Below the pieces are notes generated by a model that saw nothing but the letters and a program-made list of their open reading frames with translations, did no database searches and was not told where the DNA came from. Below are positions 44,511 through 52,752 of a DNA stretch of 64,000 nucleotides, one piece after another. This stretch comes from Sporobacter sp963677825 (lineage in GTDB: Bacteria > Bacillota > Clostridia > Oscillospirales > Oscillospiraceae). Where the stretch lies: assembly GCA_963677825.2 (NCBI GenBank), contig CAXXEF010000001.1:2480001-2544000 (forward strand). The letters are read 5' to 3'. How positions within the stretch are numbered: position 1 is the stretch's first letter; every line of letters begins with the position of its first letter. Position numbers and translations under genes: made by a program.

Positions 44511-45398
44511 TTGGACTTCAAGCCACTCGGCCTTGAGCACATTGAGCTGCTCCGGCCGTATTTTTCACATAATCAATGCCGTATTTGCGACTGTACGATC
44601 GGCGGTACGTTCATCTGGCGCGATATGTTCGACACGCAGTTTGCCATTGTGGATGACACGCTCTACCTTAAGGTGCACTACCTGACGGGCGATGTCGCTT
44701 TCGCGCCGCCGCGCGGTGAGCCCTGCCCGGACAAGCCCGCGTACGACCGCATTATTGACTACTGCACCGAGACGGGCTGCCGACCGCGCCTTTGCGCCGT
44801 ATCGGTGCCGCGCCTTGGAAAGCTGCGCGAGATGTATCCGAATCTTCAGGCAGTGACCGATCGAGATTGGTCGGATTACCTGTACGAAGTCGACGCCATC
44901 ACGAACTTGGCCGGACGGCGCTTCAGCGGGCAGCGCAACCACATCAATCGCTTTCAGCGCCAATATGACGATTGGGTTTTCGAGACGGTCGGCCCGGCAA
45001 ACATGGTGCAGACGCGCACGTTTTTTGAGGCGTATACGCGTGAACACCACGACGATTATCCGGCGTTTGAGGAATGTAACCAGAAAACGCTGGAGGTGCT
45101 TGACAATTACGATGCCTACCGCCTGCTCGGCGGTATTTTGAAGGTTGGCGGCGAAATCGTCGGCGGGGCGCTCGGCGAGGTTGTCGGCGATACGCTGTTT
45201 GTGCATATTGAGAAAGCGAACACAGACTACACCGGCGCCTATCCGATGCTCGTCAACCAGTACGCGCGACAGTTCGCCGTCGGCGACGTCACGCGTATCA
45301 ACCGCGAGGAGGACGATGGCGTCGAGGGCCTGCGCACATCAAAGCTGTCGTATCATCCGAGCGAGCTACTCGAAAAATATGTCGTCACGCTTGATTAA
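44511..45398 (+). CDS. DUF2156 protein (GNAT-fold, aminoacyl-phosphatidylglycerol synthase-like)
   Basis: 295 residues related to the C-terminal domain of MprF/lysyl-phosphatidylglycerol synthase: tandem GNAT-like folds without the membrane flippase part. Marks include QCRICDCTIGGTFIWRD near 20 and RRFSGQRNHINRFQRQY. Soluble DUF2156 proteins are widespread in Clostridia and their substrate is generally unknown. The position right after pgsA, which makes phosphatidylglycerol, is suggestive. Start TTG at 44511 behind a GGGGGA site. Confidence 0.85.
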   Translation: MDFKPLGLEHIELLRPYFSHNQCRICDCTIGGTFIWRDMFDTQFAIVDDTLYLKVHYLTGDVAFAPPRGEPCPDKPAYDRIIDYCTETGCRPRLCAVSVPRLGKLREMYPNLQAVTDRDWSDYLYEVDAITNLAGRRFSGQRNHINRFQRQYDDWVFETVGPANMVQTRTFFEAYTREHHDDYPAFEECNQKTLEVLDNYDAYRLLGGILKVGGEIVGGALGEVVGDTLFVHIEKANTDYTGAYPMLVNQYARQFAVGDVTRINREEDDGVEGLRTSKLSYHPSELLEKYVVTLD

Positions 45399-45464
45399 GC
45401 ACAGGGACAGCGGTGCGAAATTCGGCATACACTGGAATGACAACGTTTTAGAAGGCGAATAGAT

Positions 45465-46088
45465 ATGATCAACGTTTGTATCAGTAATCCCGGGCTGTTC
45501 AGTGTAGCCGACGGGGCGGATATTGCCTACTGCGGCGGATGTCAGGAGTGGTACGGTGCGTTCTGGAAGCGTCTGTCCGGCTGCGGGCCGACGGTGGTGT
45601 CCAGCATTGTTAACTACCTGACGCGTAAAGCGGGCGGCGACGCCGCGTCACTGTCGGCGTTTCGAACGCTGATGGACGACGTATGGCGTTATGTCACACC
45701 GAGCATTCGCGGTATCCCGACGACGACGGCGCTCGTCAAGGGTGCGCGTGCATATATTGACGCACAACACCTGCCGTACCGGATCGACGAGCTGTGCGTT
45801 GCGAAAAGCCATCAGCTGCGCCCCGCGTTTGACGAGATTTGCCGATTTATCGGCGATGCGCTGCAGGCAGACGCACCGGTCGCGTTTCTAAGTCTGGATA
45901 AAGGCGCCGAGCCGCTGCTGGACTCCTGGCACTGGACGACAATTCTGGCGCTGCAATGCGACGAAACGCTCGGTGTGGCCCAAGCCGACATCGCCGACGA
46001 GGGTAAGCTGCTTCGCGCCGACTTGCGCATTTGGTACGATACATCAACACTGGGCGGCGGGTTTGTCCGCTTTATGCCGGAAGACTAG
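45465..46088 (+). CDS. Possible C39/papain-like cysteine peptidase
   Basis: 207 residues without signal peptide. SGCGPTVVSSIVNYL (near 38) matches the Cys-box of C39-like peptidases (GCGPT/A). A His in DSWHWTTILALQ (near 150) sits where the catalytic His would be, followed by an Asp-rich strand. I do not recognise the family beyond this and the activity is unproven. It comes 66 nt after the DUF2156 gene with AGAAGG upstream and ends the operon before the terminator at 46116. Confidence 0.6.
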   Translation: MINVCISNPGLFSVADGADIAYCGGCQEWYGAFWKRLSGCGPTVVSSIVNYLTRKAGGDAASLSAFRTLMDDVWRYVTPSIRGIPTTTALVKGARAYIDAQHLPYRIDELCVAKSHQLRPAFDEICRFIGDALQADAPVAFLSLDKGAEPLLDSWHWTTILALQCDETLGVAQADIADEGKLLRADLRIWYDTSTLGGGFVRFMPED

Positions 46089-46115
46089 CGGTTGCTTGTT
46101 CCGAATCAGCATTAT

Positions 46116-46138
46116 ACCGGACAATCCGGTCGTTTTTT
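46116..46138 (+). terminator. Terminator of the recA-pgsA operon
   Basis: ACCGGA / TCCGGT with a CAA loop, followed by CG and six T. Confidence 0.85.
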
Positions 46139-46145
46139 GATAGAT

Positions 46146-46174
46146 TTGACGATAATTTAACATAGGTAAACTAT
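46146..46174 (+). promoter_or_regulatory. Promoter upstream of the phospholipase C-like gene
   Basis: TTGACG, a 17-bp spacer, AACTAT. The predicted transcription start falls at about 46181, exactly where the inverted repeat begins. Confidence 0.5.
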
Positions 46175-46180
46175 CACCAA

Positions 46181-46213
46181 CCCCCTCATGGTACTATCCT
46201 AACCATGAGGGGG
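46181..46213 (+). repeat. Perfect 11-bp inverted repeat over SD and start codon
   Basis: CCCCCTCATGG (46181-46191) and CCATGAGGGGG (46203-46213) separated by 11 nt. In RNA this forms a stable hairpin that buries the GAGGGG SD and the first base of the GTG start. In DNA it could also be a dimeric operator. No T run follows, so it is not a terminator. Confidence 0.75.
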
Positions 46214-46821
46214 TGATTGTTATAAACAAACGAACGCATATCCTGTTTGGTAAGCTGCTCTTAGAGGCGGCAGAAGATGTCTGCGGTATCCGGCTCGATA
46301 AACAAAGTTTTTTATTCGGGAATATTCTGCCGGATCTTTGCTTTTCTTTTCTGCCCAGACCGCATAACGTCGGCGTTACGCTTGGTATGATACGAAAAAG
46401 AACCCGGCGTCTGATGAACGACAAGCACGCCGCCGCGGATTTTGGTAAAACGTATACCAGACGTCTGGGGGTGATTTGCCATTATTACGCGGATTATTTT
46501 TGCTATGCCCACCAGAAAAACTACACTGGAGACCTTGCTGCCCATGTCCTGCACGAGAAGAATCTGCGCCAATACATTATCGAGCACTCGGGGGCGATTG
46601 TGCCGGACTGCCGCATACTGAATGAGCAGGGGGTCAATCTTGACGATCGGTTTGAACAGATGCAGCGCGAGTACCAATTGTGCGCCCCGTCGCTTGACAG
46701 GGATGTGTATTTCAGTCTGCGGATGTGCCTGGAGGCGATCGTGCTGATTGCGCGTGCTTCGGTGTTCGAGCCGTCCTGCGCTGACACGTTTGACGGTCAG
46801 CTCGCGCAGGCTGTGCAGTAA
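46213..46821 (+). CDS. Zinc-dependent phospholipase C-like protein
   Basis: 202 residues with the pattern of the zinc-dependent phospholipase C family: an N-terminal His (NKRTHILFG), FGNILPDLC, then HN and H...HYYADYFCYAHQ with several metal-ligand His/Asp. No signal peptide is visible, unlike secreted PLC toxins, so an intracellular or unknown role is likely. The start is unclear. GTG 46213 directly abuts the SD, which is too close, and no other common start fits before the family's first conserved His. Confidence 0.75.
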   Translation: MIVINKRTHILFGKLLLEAAEDVCGIRLDKQSFLFGNILPDLCFSFLPRPHNVGVTLGMIRKRTRRLMNDKHAAADFGKTYTRRLGVICHYYADYFCYAHQKNYTGDLAAHVLHEKNLRQYIIEHSGAIVPDCRILNEQGVNLDDRFEQMQREYQLCAPSLDRDVYFSLRMCLEAIVLIARASVFEPSCADTFDGQLAQAVQ

Positions 46822-46872
46822 CAAAATAGGTACGACCCGATATTTATAGAAAACAAAAAAATCATCACGTAT

Positions 46873-46902
46873 GTCCCGGGACGAATGCCCGGGGCTTTTT
46901 TA
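46873..46902 (+). terminator. Terminator after the phospholipase C-like gene
   Basis: TCCCGGG / CCCGGGG stem with a 7-nt loop, followed by C and a run of T. Confidence 0.8.
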
Positions 46903-46976
46903 TGTCAGCTGTGTCAGTTGCGCATCCATGCCCATAAAATAGGGTGATCCAAATCTTACATAATCGGAGGAAGCTG

Positions 46977-47429
46977 ATGAATGGACACATCCCGGGCTAT
47001 AATGCCGCACAGAATACGCCGGACGCGATGACGCCGGTGGACAGCACGACTAACGGCATGCCGACGCTGGATGACCTTGCCGGCGGCAATGCCGCCGTCT
47101 ATCCGGAAGTATACTATAAGCTCCAGCCGCACATCCTTGAAGCGTGCGACAGAATGGACGCGTACGACGTGCCGCCGGTGCGCGAGATCATGGACAGCGT
47201 CGCCGACAATGTCGAGTCGAACGTCATGAAATCAAACCCCGAAGTCGGTGCGCTCGCCGACAATGGCGGATCGCCGATGCCGGAAGCGCGTGAAGCCGTC
47301 TCGTACGGCTACGGCCCCGGCTACGGACGGCGGCGCGACAGCGGTTTTCGCAGCCGCAGTTTTTTACGCGATCTGATCGAGATACTGCTATTACAGGAGA
47401 CGTACCGCCGCCGTCGGTATCCCTACTAG
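46977..47429 (+). CDS. Hypothetical protein, Tyr/Arg-rich C-terminus
   Basis: 150 residues, family not recognised. The middle part PEVYYKLQPHILEACDRMDA (near 47-66) looks helical. The C-terminal third is rich in Gly, Tyr and Arg (YGYGPGYGRRRDSGFRSR; YRRRRYPY end), a composition seen in some spore-coat or nucleic-acid-binding proteins. No signal peptide or membrane segment. The start ATG 46977 has GGAGG 6 nt upstream. It is flanked by terminators, hence monocistronic. Confidence 0.75.
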   Translation: MNGHIPGYNAAQNTPDAMTPVDSTTNGMPTLDDLAGGNAAVYPEVYYKLQPHILEACDRMDAYDVPPVREIMDSVADNVESNVMKSNPEVGALADNGGSPMPEAREAVSYGYGPGYGRRRDSGFRSRSFLRDLIEILLLQETYRRRRYPY

Positions 47430-47486
47430 TATTAAAAACGCAGACCATCGACAGGCCGATCGCAAATCGTACGTGCACCTTAATAA

Positions 47487-47530
47487 GCAAAAGAACACCC
47501 CTGTCCTAAAGGACAGGGGTGTTCTTTTGC
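47487..47530. terminator. Strong bidirectional terminator
   Basis: A perfect 20-bp stem (47487-47506 with 47511-47530) around a TAAA loop, with AAAA and TTTT in the outer stem. It serves the convergent genes at 46977 (+) and 47736 (-) and contains the stop codon of the latter. Confidence 0.93.
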
Positions 47531-47736
47531 GGGTGTTGTTGCTGCGCGACGCGCTCGTCGTCAGCCTTGCCGGCCATTTGCGGCTTGTTGTACAGCGACG
47601 CGTACGACTCGGCCTCGTTGTCGGATTCCGGCGGTGTCGGCTCCAGGCCGGTGCACTCGCTCGACGAGGCGACATTGAGCATCCCCAGTTCATCCTCGGC
47701 GTAGACGGGATAGCCTTTTTCTTTACGGTCTTCCAT
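47506..47736 (-). CDS. Small hypothetical protein co-transcribed with the M23 peptidase
   Basis: 76 residues, acidic and Ser/Glu-rich (MEDRKEKGYPVYAEDELGML start), no membrane segment. Not a family I can name. AAAGGG lies at good spacing before the ATG at 47736. It follows the M23 gene by 42 nt on the same strand with no terminator between. The last residues (KNTPVL) and the TAG stop lie inside the terminator hairpin. Coding support comes from SD, spacing and low-complexity-free sequence, so moderate confidence. Confidence 0.65.
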   Translation of the reverse strand: MEDRKEKGYPVYAEDELGMLNVASSSECTGLEPTPPESDNEAESYASLYNKPQMAGKADDERVAQQQHPQKNTPVL

Positions 47737-47778
47737 AATCTCATACCCTTTCCGGCAGACGAATGCTGCCTGCCCGCG

Positions 47779-48813
47779 TCAATTACCGCACTTGGACAAA
47801 TCCTTGTAACCATACACGCGGTAATAGTCCTTTGTATCGGGATTCTTTTTAACCTCGACGCGCTTTGAGTCCAGCATCCGGACGATGTCGTATACGTCGA
47901 TCCAGATCTCGCTCAGACACTCCTTCTGCGACTCGTCAAAAATAAGCTGCAGCCCAAAATGCAGGTGCGACGTATTGAGGTTGTTGACGTTTTCTTTAAT
48001 CGAATAGCCTGTTCGCCCGACATAGCCGATGACGGCCCCACTCTCGACGACCGAGCCGATCTCGAGGTCCTTCCGGAACGGAAAATCCTTACGCATGTGT
48101 GCGTAGTAATAGTATCGTTTTGTATCAAACGAGCGGATGCCGATGCGCCAGCCGCCGTATTGGTTCCAGCCAAGCGCCTCGACGGTGCCGCCCTCGACGG
48201 CGACAATGGGCGTGCCAACCTGCGCAATCAGGTCATTACCGAGATGCGGGCGTGAGAAGCCGTACGAGCGCTTGTTGCCGAAGTCGTCGCTGTGGCTGTA
48301 GGGGAAGTTCTTGGCGATCGGCGAGAACACCTTGATGCCGTAGTGCGTTTCCCAGTGCGTACCGTCGCCGGATTCGTCGGGCGTTTCCAGTTCAAATTCG
48401 CCGAGAAATCCGGCAAGCACCGCCGTATACGCTTCATAGTAGAAATCGTAGTATTTGAGGTCGGCCGTGAGCGTTTGCATCGTTTCGCCGTTTTTTAGTG
48501 TCTCGGCCAGTGCGTCGAGCTGGCTGTCCTTATAATGGCTGAAGTTGTTGCCGTTTTTTGCGGCCAGATAGGCCAGCATTTCAATCCAGTTAAGCTGCAC
48601 CGGCTCGTCATGCGTTAGGATATCGAGCGCAGCGGCTTTTTTAAGCGCTTCGGCCGGTACGTTGAAATCAACCCATTTTATAATTTTCTTTTCCGGCTCC
48701 GTCGTCGGCTCCGCAGCTGAGCCGATCGGCATTGATCCAGCTGCGAGTGCGGCCAGCGCGAGAATCAGCGCGGCTGTCCGTATAAGACCTGTGCGCAATA
48801 AAGCGCCGTTCAT
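47779..48813 (-). CDS. Secreted M23 family metallopeptidase
   Basis: About 344 residues. Signal peptide (RTAALILALAALAAGSMPIGSAA) followed by an alpha-helical region (about 45-130) and a C-terminal M23 LytM domain. The zinc ligands sit in HLGND (HxxxD, near 195) and in SHLHFGL (HxH, near 285). Members cleave peptidoglycan cross-bridges or act in spore-wall and division control. The third in-frame ATG (48813) is preferred because GGGAGGG lies 6 nt before it and overlaps the first two Met codons. Confidence 0.92.
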   Translation of the reverse strand: MNGALLRTGLIRTAALILALAALAAGSMPIGSAAEPTTEPEKKIIKWVDFNVPAEALKKAAALDILTHDEPVQLNWIEMLAYLAAKNGNNFSHYKDSQLDALAETLKNGETMQTLTADLKYYDFYYEAYTAVLAGFLGEFELETPDESGDGTHWETHYGIKVFSPIAKNFPYSHSDDFGNKRSYGFSRPHLGNDLIAQVGTPIVAVEGGTVEALGWNQYGGWRIGIRSFDTKRYYYYAHMRKDFPFRKDLEIGSVVESGAVIGYVGRTGYSIKENVNNLNTSHLHFGLQLIFDESQKECLSEIWIDVYDIVRMLDSKRVEVKKNPDTKDYYRVYGYKDLSKCGN

Positions 48814-48926
48814 CAACATCCCTCCCATGGCGACGTTTTATTTGTTAACATTAGTATTGCAAGCAATTATTCGGCTATGCCTTGTACTTTTTAACACAAT
48901 TTTAATCTAATTGCTATGATTCACTA

Positions 48927-48955
48927 TTGACAAAAACAAACTATTGAATTATAAA
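48927..48955 (+). promoter_or_regulatory. Promoter of the padR operon
   Basis: Consensus TTGACA, 17-bp spacer, TATAAA. The 17 nt around the -35 (48925-48941) are identical to those of the pilB promoter (3454-3470). Confidence 0.75.
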
Positions 48956-48994
48956 TAATAGTGAGGCCGGCAACGATCGGTCAAGAGGAAAGGG

Positions 48995-49342
48995 ATGCGT
49001 ATGAACTCACAATATAAAAAAGGTGTGTTGGAGCTGTGCGTGCTCTCGCTGCTGTCACAGCACGACTATTACGGGTACGACATTTCCGAGGTGCTCTCGC
49101 GTCACATCGACATTGCCGACGGCACCGTGTACCCGATTTTACGCAAGCTTAAAAGCGACGGATTCGTCACGACGTATCTGTCCGAGAACAGCGGCGGGCC
49201 GCCGCGCAAATACTACACGCTGACGACGACGGGGCGGGAAGAGTACGCGCGGCAAAAGGATGCTTGGCGCCGATTTACCGACACCGTCAAAACACTGCTG
49301 GAAGGAGAAATCACCGATGACGAAACAGACATTTCTAAATGA
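48995..49342 (+). CDS. PadR-family transcriptional regulator
   Basis: 115 residues: a winged helix-turn-helix (VLELCVLSLLSQHDYYGYDI; GTVYPILRKLKSDGFV) plus a C-terminal dimerisation helix. PadR proteins are usually repressors of adjacent genes and often of themselves. ATG 48995 and ATG 49001 are both usable. The last 26 nt overlap the DUF1700 gene, a pairing common in Firmicutes in which the DUF1700 membrane protein is thought to act with the regulator. Confidence 0.93.
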   Translation: MRMNSQYKKGVLELCVLSLLSQHDYYGYDISEVLSRHIDIADGTVYPILRKLKSDGFVTTYLSENSGGPPRKYYTLTTTGREEYARQKDAWRRFTDTVKTLLEGEITDDETDISK

Positions 49343-50033
49343 CCTCACAGCGCAGCTTAAAGCGCTGAATATCGACGACATCGACGAGATCGCCGCCGAA
49401 TACGACGAGCACTTTACCCGCAAATCGGCCGACGGCTACACCGAAGAGGAAATCGCCCGTAAACTCGGCGACCCGAAAGAGATCGCAAAGCAATTCGATA
49501 CGGGGCGTGCGCCGAAACAAAAAGCATCGGCGCGGAAAGCCGTTATTACAACGGGATTGGTATTTGCCGACATCGGTGTGTGGAGCTTCTTCGTCCTGCT
49601 GCTGAGCTGGACGCTTGTGCTCGGCGCGACGGCAGTTGGTACGGCCGGAGCGGCGATTGCACTCATGCTCCGTCCAGTTCTACAGCTAAGCTTTCTGGCG
49701 GTTCCGGTTATGCCGTACGCCGGGGCGCTGATCTTAGGCGTCAGTCTGCTTGCGCTGGCCGTATTATTCGGCGTCGTGACTTTCTACAGCTGGGCGCTGA
49801 CGTATCGGCTTATTCGCTCGTACGGTCGCTGGCACCGCAACATGCGCTCTGACGGCAAGTACCCGCCGCTCAGCATCCATCCGCTGCTCGCGGATGTGTC
49901 GCGTCGGCGGCTGCGTACGGTGACGCTCGTTGCGCTGGCCGCGTTCGGGGTAACGTTTATTGTCGGGTACATCGTTATGACGGTGAGCGCCGGCTCGCTC
50001 GGATTCTGGCATGTATGGGGATGGTTTGTGTGA
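49317..50033 (+). CDS. DUF1700/HAAS-domain membrane protein
   Basis: 238 residues. The N-terminal 60 residues form the HAAS-type helical domain (FLNDLTAQLKALNIDDIDEI; EEEIARKLGDPKEIAKQF), followed by about four membrane helices. Such proteins sit next to PadR regulators and are proposed envelope-stress sensors. ATG 49317 has GAAGGAG upstream and overlaps padR; the longer reading frame from 49260 lacks an SD. It ends close to the following SDR gene, suggesting one operon. Confidence 0.88.
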   Translation: MTKQTFLNDLTAQLKALNIDDIDEIAAEYDEHFTRKSADGYTEEEIARKLGDPKEIAKQFDTGRAPKQKASARKAVITTGLVFADIGVWSFFVLLLSWTLVLGATAVGTAGAAIALMLRPVLQLSFLAVPVMPYAGALILGVSLLALAVLFGVVTFYSWALTYRLIRSYGRWHRNMRSDGKYPPLSIHPLLADVSRRRLRTVTLVALAAFGVTFIVGYIVMTVSAGSLGFWHVWGWFV

Positions 50034-50038
50034 ACAAG

Positions 50039-50893
50039 ATGAAAACTGTTGTCGTCACAGGTGCGACGTCAGGAATCGGGCTGGCTGTGTGTGAAGGGCT
50101 TGTGCGCGCAGGCTGCCGCGTGATCGGCGTCGGGCGCTCGGCGGCGGCGATCGACAAGGCGCTGGCAGCGCTTCGTGCCGCGGTGCCGGAAGGTGATGTG
50201 CACTTCGTCTGCGCCGACCTGCTTGAGCGCGCGCAGGTTTTACGCGCCGCGGATGAAATCCGCAGTTTTCTCGACGAGGCGACCGGCGGCGAGCTTGACG
50301 CGCTCGTCAACAACGTCGGGTGTGTACGCGGCTGGTACATGACGACGCCCGACGGTGTGGAGCAACAGTTTGCGCTCAACCATCTGGCCGGATTTCTGCT
50401 CACACACGCGCTGATGGACTGTCTCGTCTGCGCGCATGGGCTGGTGCTCATGACGTCGAGCGGGTCGCATCGGTATTTTGATATCAACTGGGACGATGTG
50501 ATGTTCGAGCGGCGGTACCGCCCGCTGATGGCGTATAAGCAGTCGAAGCTGTGCAACCTTTTGTTTGCGCAGGCGCTCAACGACCGATACGGACGGACGG
50601 GCGTGCGCGCCGCCGCCGTCGACCCCGGTCTTGTAAATACGGACATCGGCAGCAAGGACACAGGCGGTATCGTCGAGGCTTTTTGGCGGATGCGCAGCCG
50701 CAGCGGTACCGACCCGAGCGTCCCGGCGGAGATTTACGTAAAGCTCATCACCGGCGGCGACATAGACGGACTATACCACGGACAATTAGGCCGGCAGCGT
50801 CACAGCCGGCACGTTACAAAGCATAATGCCGACAGACTGTTTGCCCTGAGTGAGCATTTGTGCGGCGTCCGATTTGGAGGTGAAGAAGCATGA
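50039..50893 (+). CDS. SDR family oxidoreductase (retinol dehydrogenase-like)
   Basis: About 284 residues. Classical SDR motifs: VTGATSGIGLAV (cofactor loop), LVNNVG, catalytic Ser in MTSSGSHR and Tyr/Lys in MAYKQSK. The C-terminal half resembles WW-oxidoreductase/retinol dehydrogenase-like members that act on hydrophobic alcohols. The start is uncertain: ATG 50039 fits the conserved N-terminus; ATG 50015 overlaps the DUF1700 gene. It overlaps the next SDR by 4 nt (ATGA). Substrate unknown. Confidence 0.88.
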   Translation: MKTVVVTGATSGIGLAVCEGLVRAGCRVIGVGRSAAAIDKALAALRAAVPEGDVHFVCADLLERAQVLRAADEIRSFLDEATGGELDALVNNVGCVRGWYMTTPDGVEQQFALNHLAGFLLTHALMDCLVCAHGLVLMTSSGSHRYFDINWDDVMFERRYRPLMAYKQSKLCNLLFAQALNDRYGRTGVRAAAVDPGLVNTDIGSKDTGGIVEAFWRMRSRSGTDPSVPAEIYVKLITGGDIDGLYHGQLGRQRHSRHVTKHNADRLFALSEHLCGVRFGGEEA

Positions 50894-51684
50894 CGGTACT
50901 GATTACAGGTGCGGCAGGCGGACTTGGACGTGCGTTTGCCGTGGCGTGCGCGCGGCGCGGCTGGAATATGCTGCTGACCGATCTGAACGCCCGCGGCCTT
51001 GAAACAATTGCACGCGGCCTGACGTCGCGCTATGCCGTGCGTATTTTGACGTATCCGTGCAATTTGACGACGGCGGAGGATGTTGACGCGCTGTTTCGCT
51101 TCGCGTTTGAGCGCGGCTTGCACTTTGATATGCTGTTCAACGTCGCCGGTATTGACTTTGAGGGCGGCTTCGCCGAACGGGATGCCGAGTCGGTCACGTC
51201 GATCGTACGGCTCAACGTCGAGGCGACGCTGCGCGTGACGCATCGCGCACTTGCAGCAAGGGAGCCAGGCGCGCCGTTTTACATCGTGTTTGTATCGAGC
51301 CTTGCGTCGTTTTACCCGATGCCGCTCAAGGCGACATACGCCGCGTCTAAAAGTTTTTTACGCGAGTTCGCCGTCGCGCTCCGCGAGGAGCTCGCGCCGG
51401 AAGGCGTCCGCGTGCTGACGCTGTGCCCAGGCGGCCTGATGACGACGCAGCAGGCGCTCAGCGCCATCGCCGCGCAGGGCTTTTGGGGCGGTGCGACGAC
51501 CAACCGCCTAGAGACCGTCACGCAGCGGACGATCACACGCGTGCTGCGCGGGCGCGCGCTCTACGTGCCGGGCGTCGTTAACCGTACGATCCGATTTTTC
51601 GGCGCGCTTGTGCCCAAGCGGCTCATTGCACGCGCGGTGTTTGCTCGATGGCAAGGCGCGCAGAAGCAGTGGCTGACGGTATAA
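50890..51684 (+). CDS. SDR family oxidoreductase
   Basis: 264 residues with TVLITGAAGGLGRAFA (cofactor loop), FNVAG, catalytic Ser in VFVSSLASF and Tyr/Lys in TYAASKSFL, followed by VRVLTLCPGGLMT. All catalytic positions are intact, unlike the SDR at 28601. This subgroup (YqjQ/DltE-like) includes enzymes of lipid or cell-wall metabolism; substrate unknown. GGAGG precedes the start. It is translationally coupled with the preceding SDR, so the two may act on one pathway. Confidence 0.88.
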   Translation: MTVLITGAAGGLGRAFAVACARRGWNMLLTDLNARGLETIARGLTSRYAVRILTYPCNLTTAEDVDALFRFAFERGLHFDMLFNVAGIDFEGGFAERDAESVTSIVRLNVEATLRVTHRALAAREPGAPFYIVFVSSLASFYPMPLKATYAASKSFLREFAVALREELAPEGVRVLTLCPGGLMTTQQALSAIAAQGFWGGATTNRLETVTQRTITRVLRGRALYVPGVVNRTIRFFGALVPKRLIARAVFARWQGAQKQWLTV

Positions 51685-51751
51685 GACAGCAACGCACGTC
51701 AAGAAACACGCCCGGCAGATACCGTATACTGCACGTAAGGCAGGTGAGCGC

Positions 51752-52654
51752 ATGAGTACACTGGAATCGGCAAAGGCTGTTACGCGGATGCAGACGTATA
51801 TCGAGCAGCACATCACACGGCAGATCACCTTGAAGGAGCTGGCCGGTGCGGCGGGGTATTCGCCCTGGCATGCCGCGCGGCTGTTCAGCGCGCTGACGGG
51901 GGTATCGCCGTTTGAGTACATACGTGCACGACGCTTAACACAAGCGGCCTTGCGGCTTCGTGACGGAGATGACAAGGTGCTTGACGTCGCGCTGGATTTT
52001 GTTTTTGACTCGCACGAAGGTTTTACACGTGCGTTTTCAAAGCAGTTCGGCATTGCGCCGAAGCAATACCGTATAGACGCGCCGCCAATCCGGCTGTTTT
52101 TACCGGGTAATGCGCTTGATACCTACCTATATCAGCATCGGGAGGAGAAACAAGTGAGCGACAAGCAAACGAAAGCGATTTTTGTGCAGGTCATTGAGCG
52201 GCCGGCGCGTAAGTTGATGCTCAAACGGGGTGTCAAGGCGGAAGATTATTACGCATATTGCGAGGAGGTCGGCTGCGACGTGTGGGAGGTGCTCACCAGC
52301 GTCAAACAGGCGCTGTACGAGCCGGTCGGGCTTTGGCTGCCGGATCAGCTGATCGCGCCCGGGACATCGAAGTATGTCCAAGGCGTCGAGCTGCCGCTTG
52401 ATTACGACGGCGTTGTACCGGACGGGTATGAGCTGATTGAGCTGCCGCCGTGTACGATGATGGTCTTTCAAGGCGAGCCGTACGACGATGCCGACTTTGA
52501 GGAAGCCATCGGTGAAATCTGGGAACACGTTAAGACGTTCGATCCGACGCTCTACGGGTACGATTGGGATGCGCAGGCTGCTCCGCGATTCCAGCTGGCA
52601 CCGATGGGATATCGCGGCTACATTGAGGCCTATCCTGTCAAGAAGAACAAATGA
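51752..52654 (+). CDS. AraC-family regulator with GyrI-like effector domain
   Basis: 300 residues. An N-terminal AraC/XylS double helix-turn-helix (QITLKELAGAAGYSPWHAARLF; DVALDFVFDSHEGFTRAFSKQFG) ends near residue 112, and a C-terminal GyrI/effector-binding-like domain (about 140-295) follows. This SoxS/Rob-like order, DNA-binding domain first, is known from multidrug and small-molecule responsive regulators. The start ATG 51752 has GGTGAG upstream. Possible targets are the two SDRs just upstream; this is inference. Confidence 0.9.
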   Translation: MSTLESAKAVTRMQTYIEQHITRQITLKELAGAAGYSPWHAARLFSALTGVSPFEYIRARRLTQAALRLRDGDDKVLDVALDFVFDSHEGFTRAFSKQFGIAPKQYRIDAPPIRLFLPGNALDTYLYQHREEKQVSDKQTKAIFVQVIERPARKLMLKRGVKAEDYYAYCEEVGCDVWEVLTSVKQALYEPVGLWLPDQLIAPGTSKYVQGVELPLDYDGVVPDGYELIELPPCTMMVFQGEPYDDADFEEAIGEIWEHVKTFDPTLYGYDWDAQAAPRFQLAPMGYRGYIEAYPVKKNK

Positions 52655-52655
52655 T

Positions 52656-52683
52656 AAAAAGCCGCCCATTCGGGCGGCTTTTT
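52656..52683 (+). terminator. Terminator after the AraC-type gene
   Basis: GCCGCCC / GGGCGGC with an ATTC loop, preceded by A5 and followed by T5. Confidence 0.93.
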
Positions 52684-52698
52684 ACAATAGACTAACGT

Positions 52699-52727
52699 TT
52701 GACTTTATTCGGCGCGTGACGTATCCT
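52699..52727 (+). promoter_or_regulatory. Promoter of the decarboxylase-SCIFF unit
   Basis: TTGACT, 17-bp spacer, TATCCT. It lies about 25 bp upstream of the ATG at 52753. Confidence 0.55.
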
Positions 52728-52752
52728 GAACATAATTGACGGAGGACACGCC

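Noticed and set aside
46181..46213. Intrinsic terminator
   Set aside because: The inverted repeat has no T run on either side and overlaps an SD and start codon; a proper terminator lies upstream at 46116-46138.
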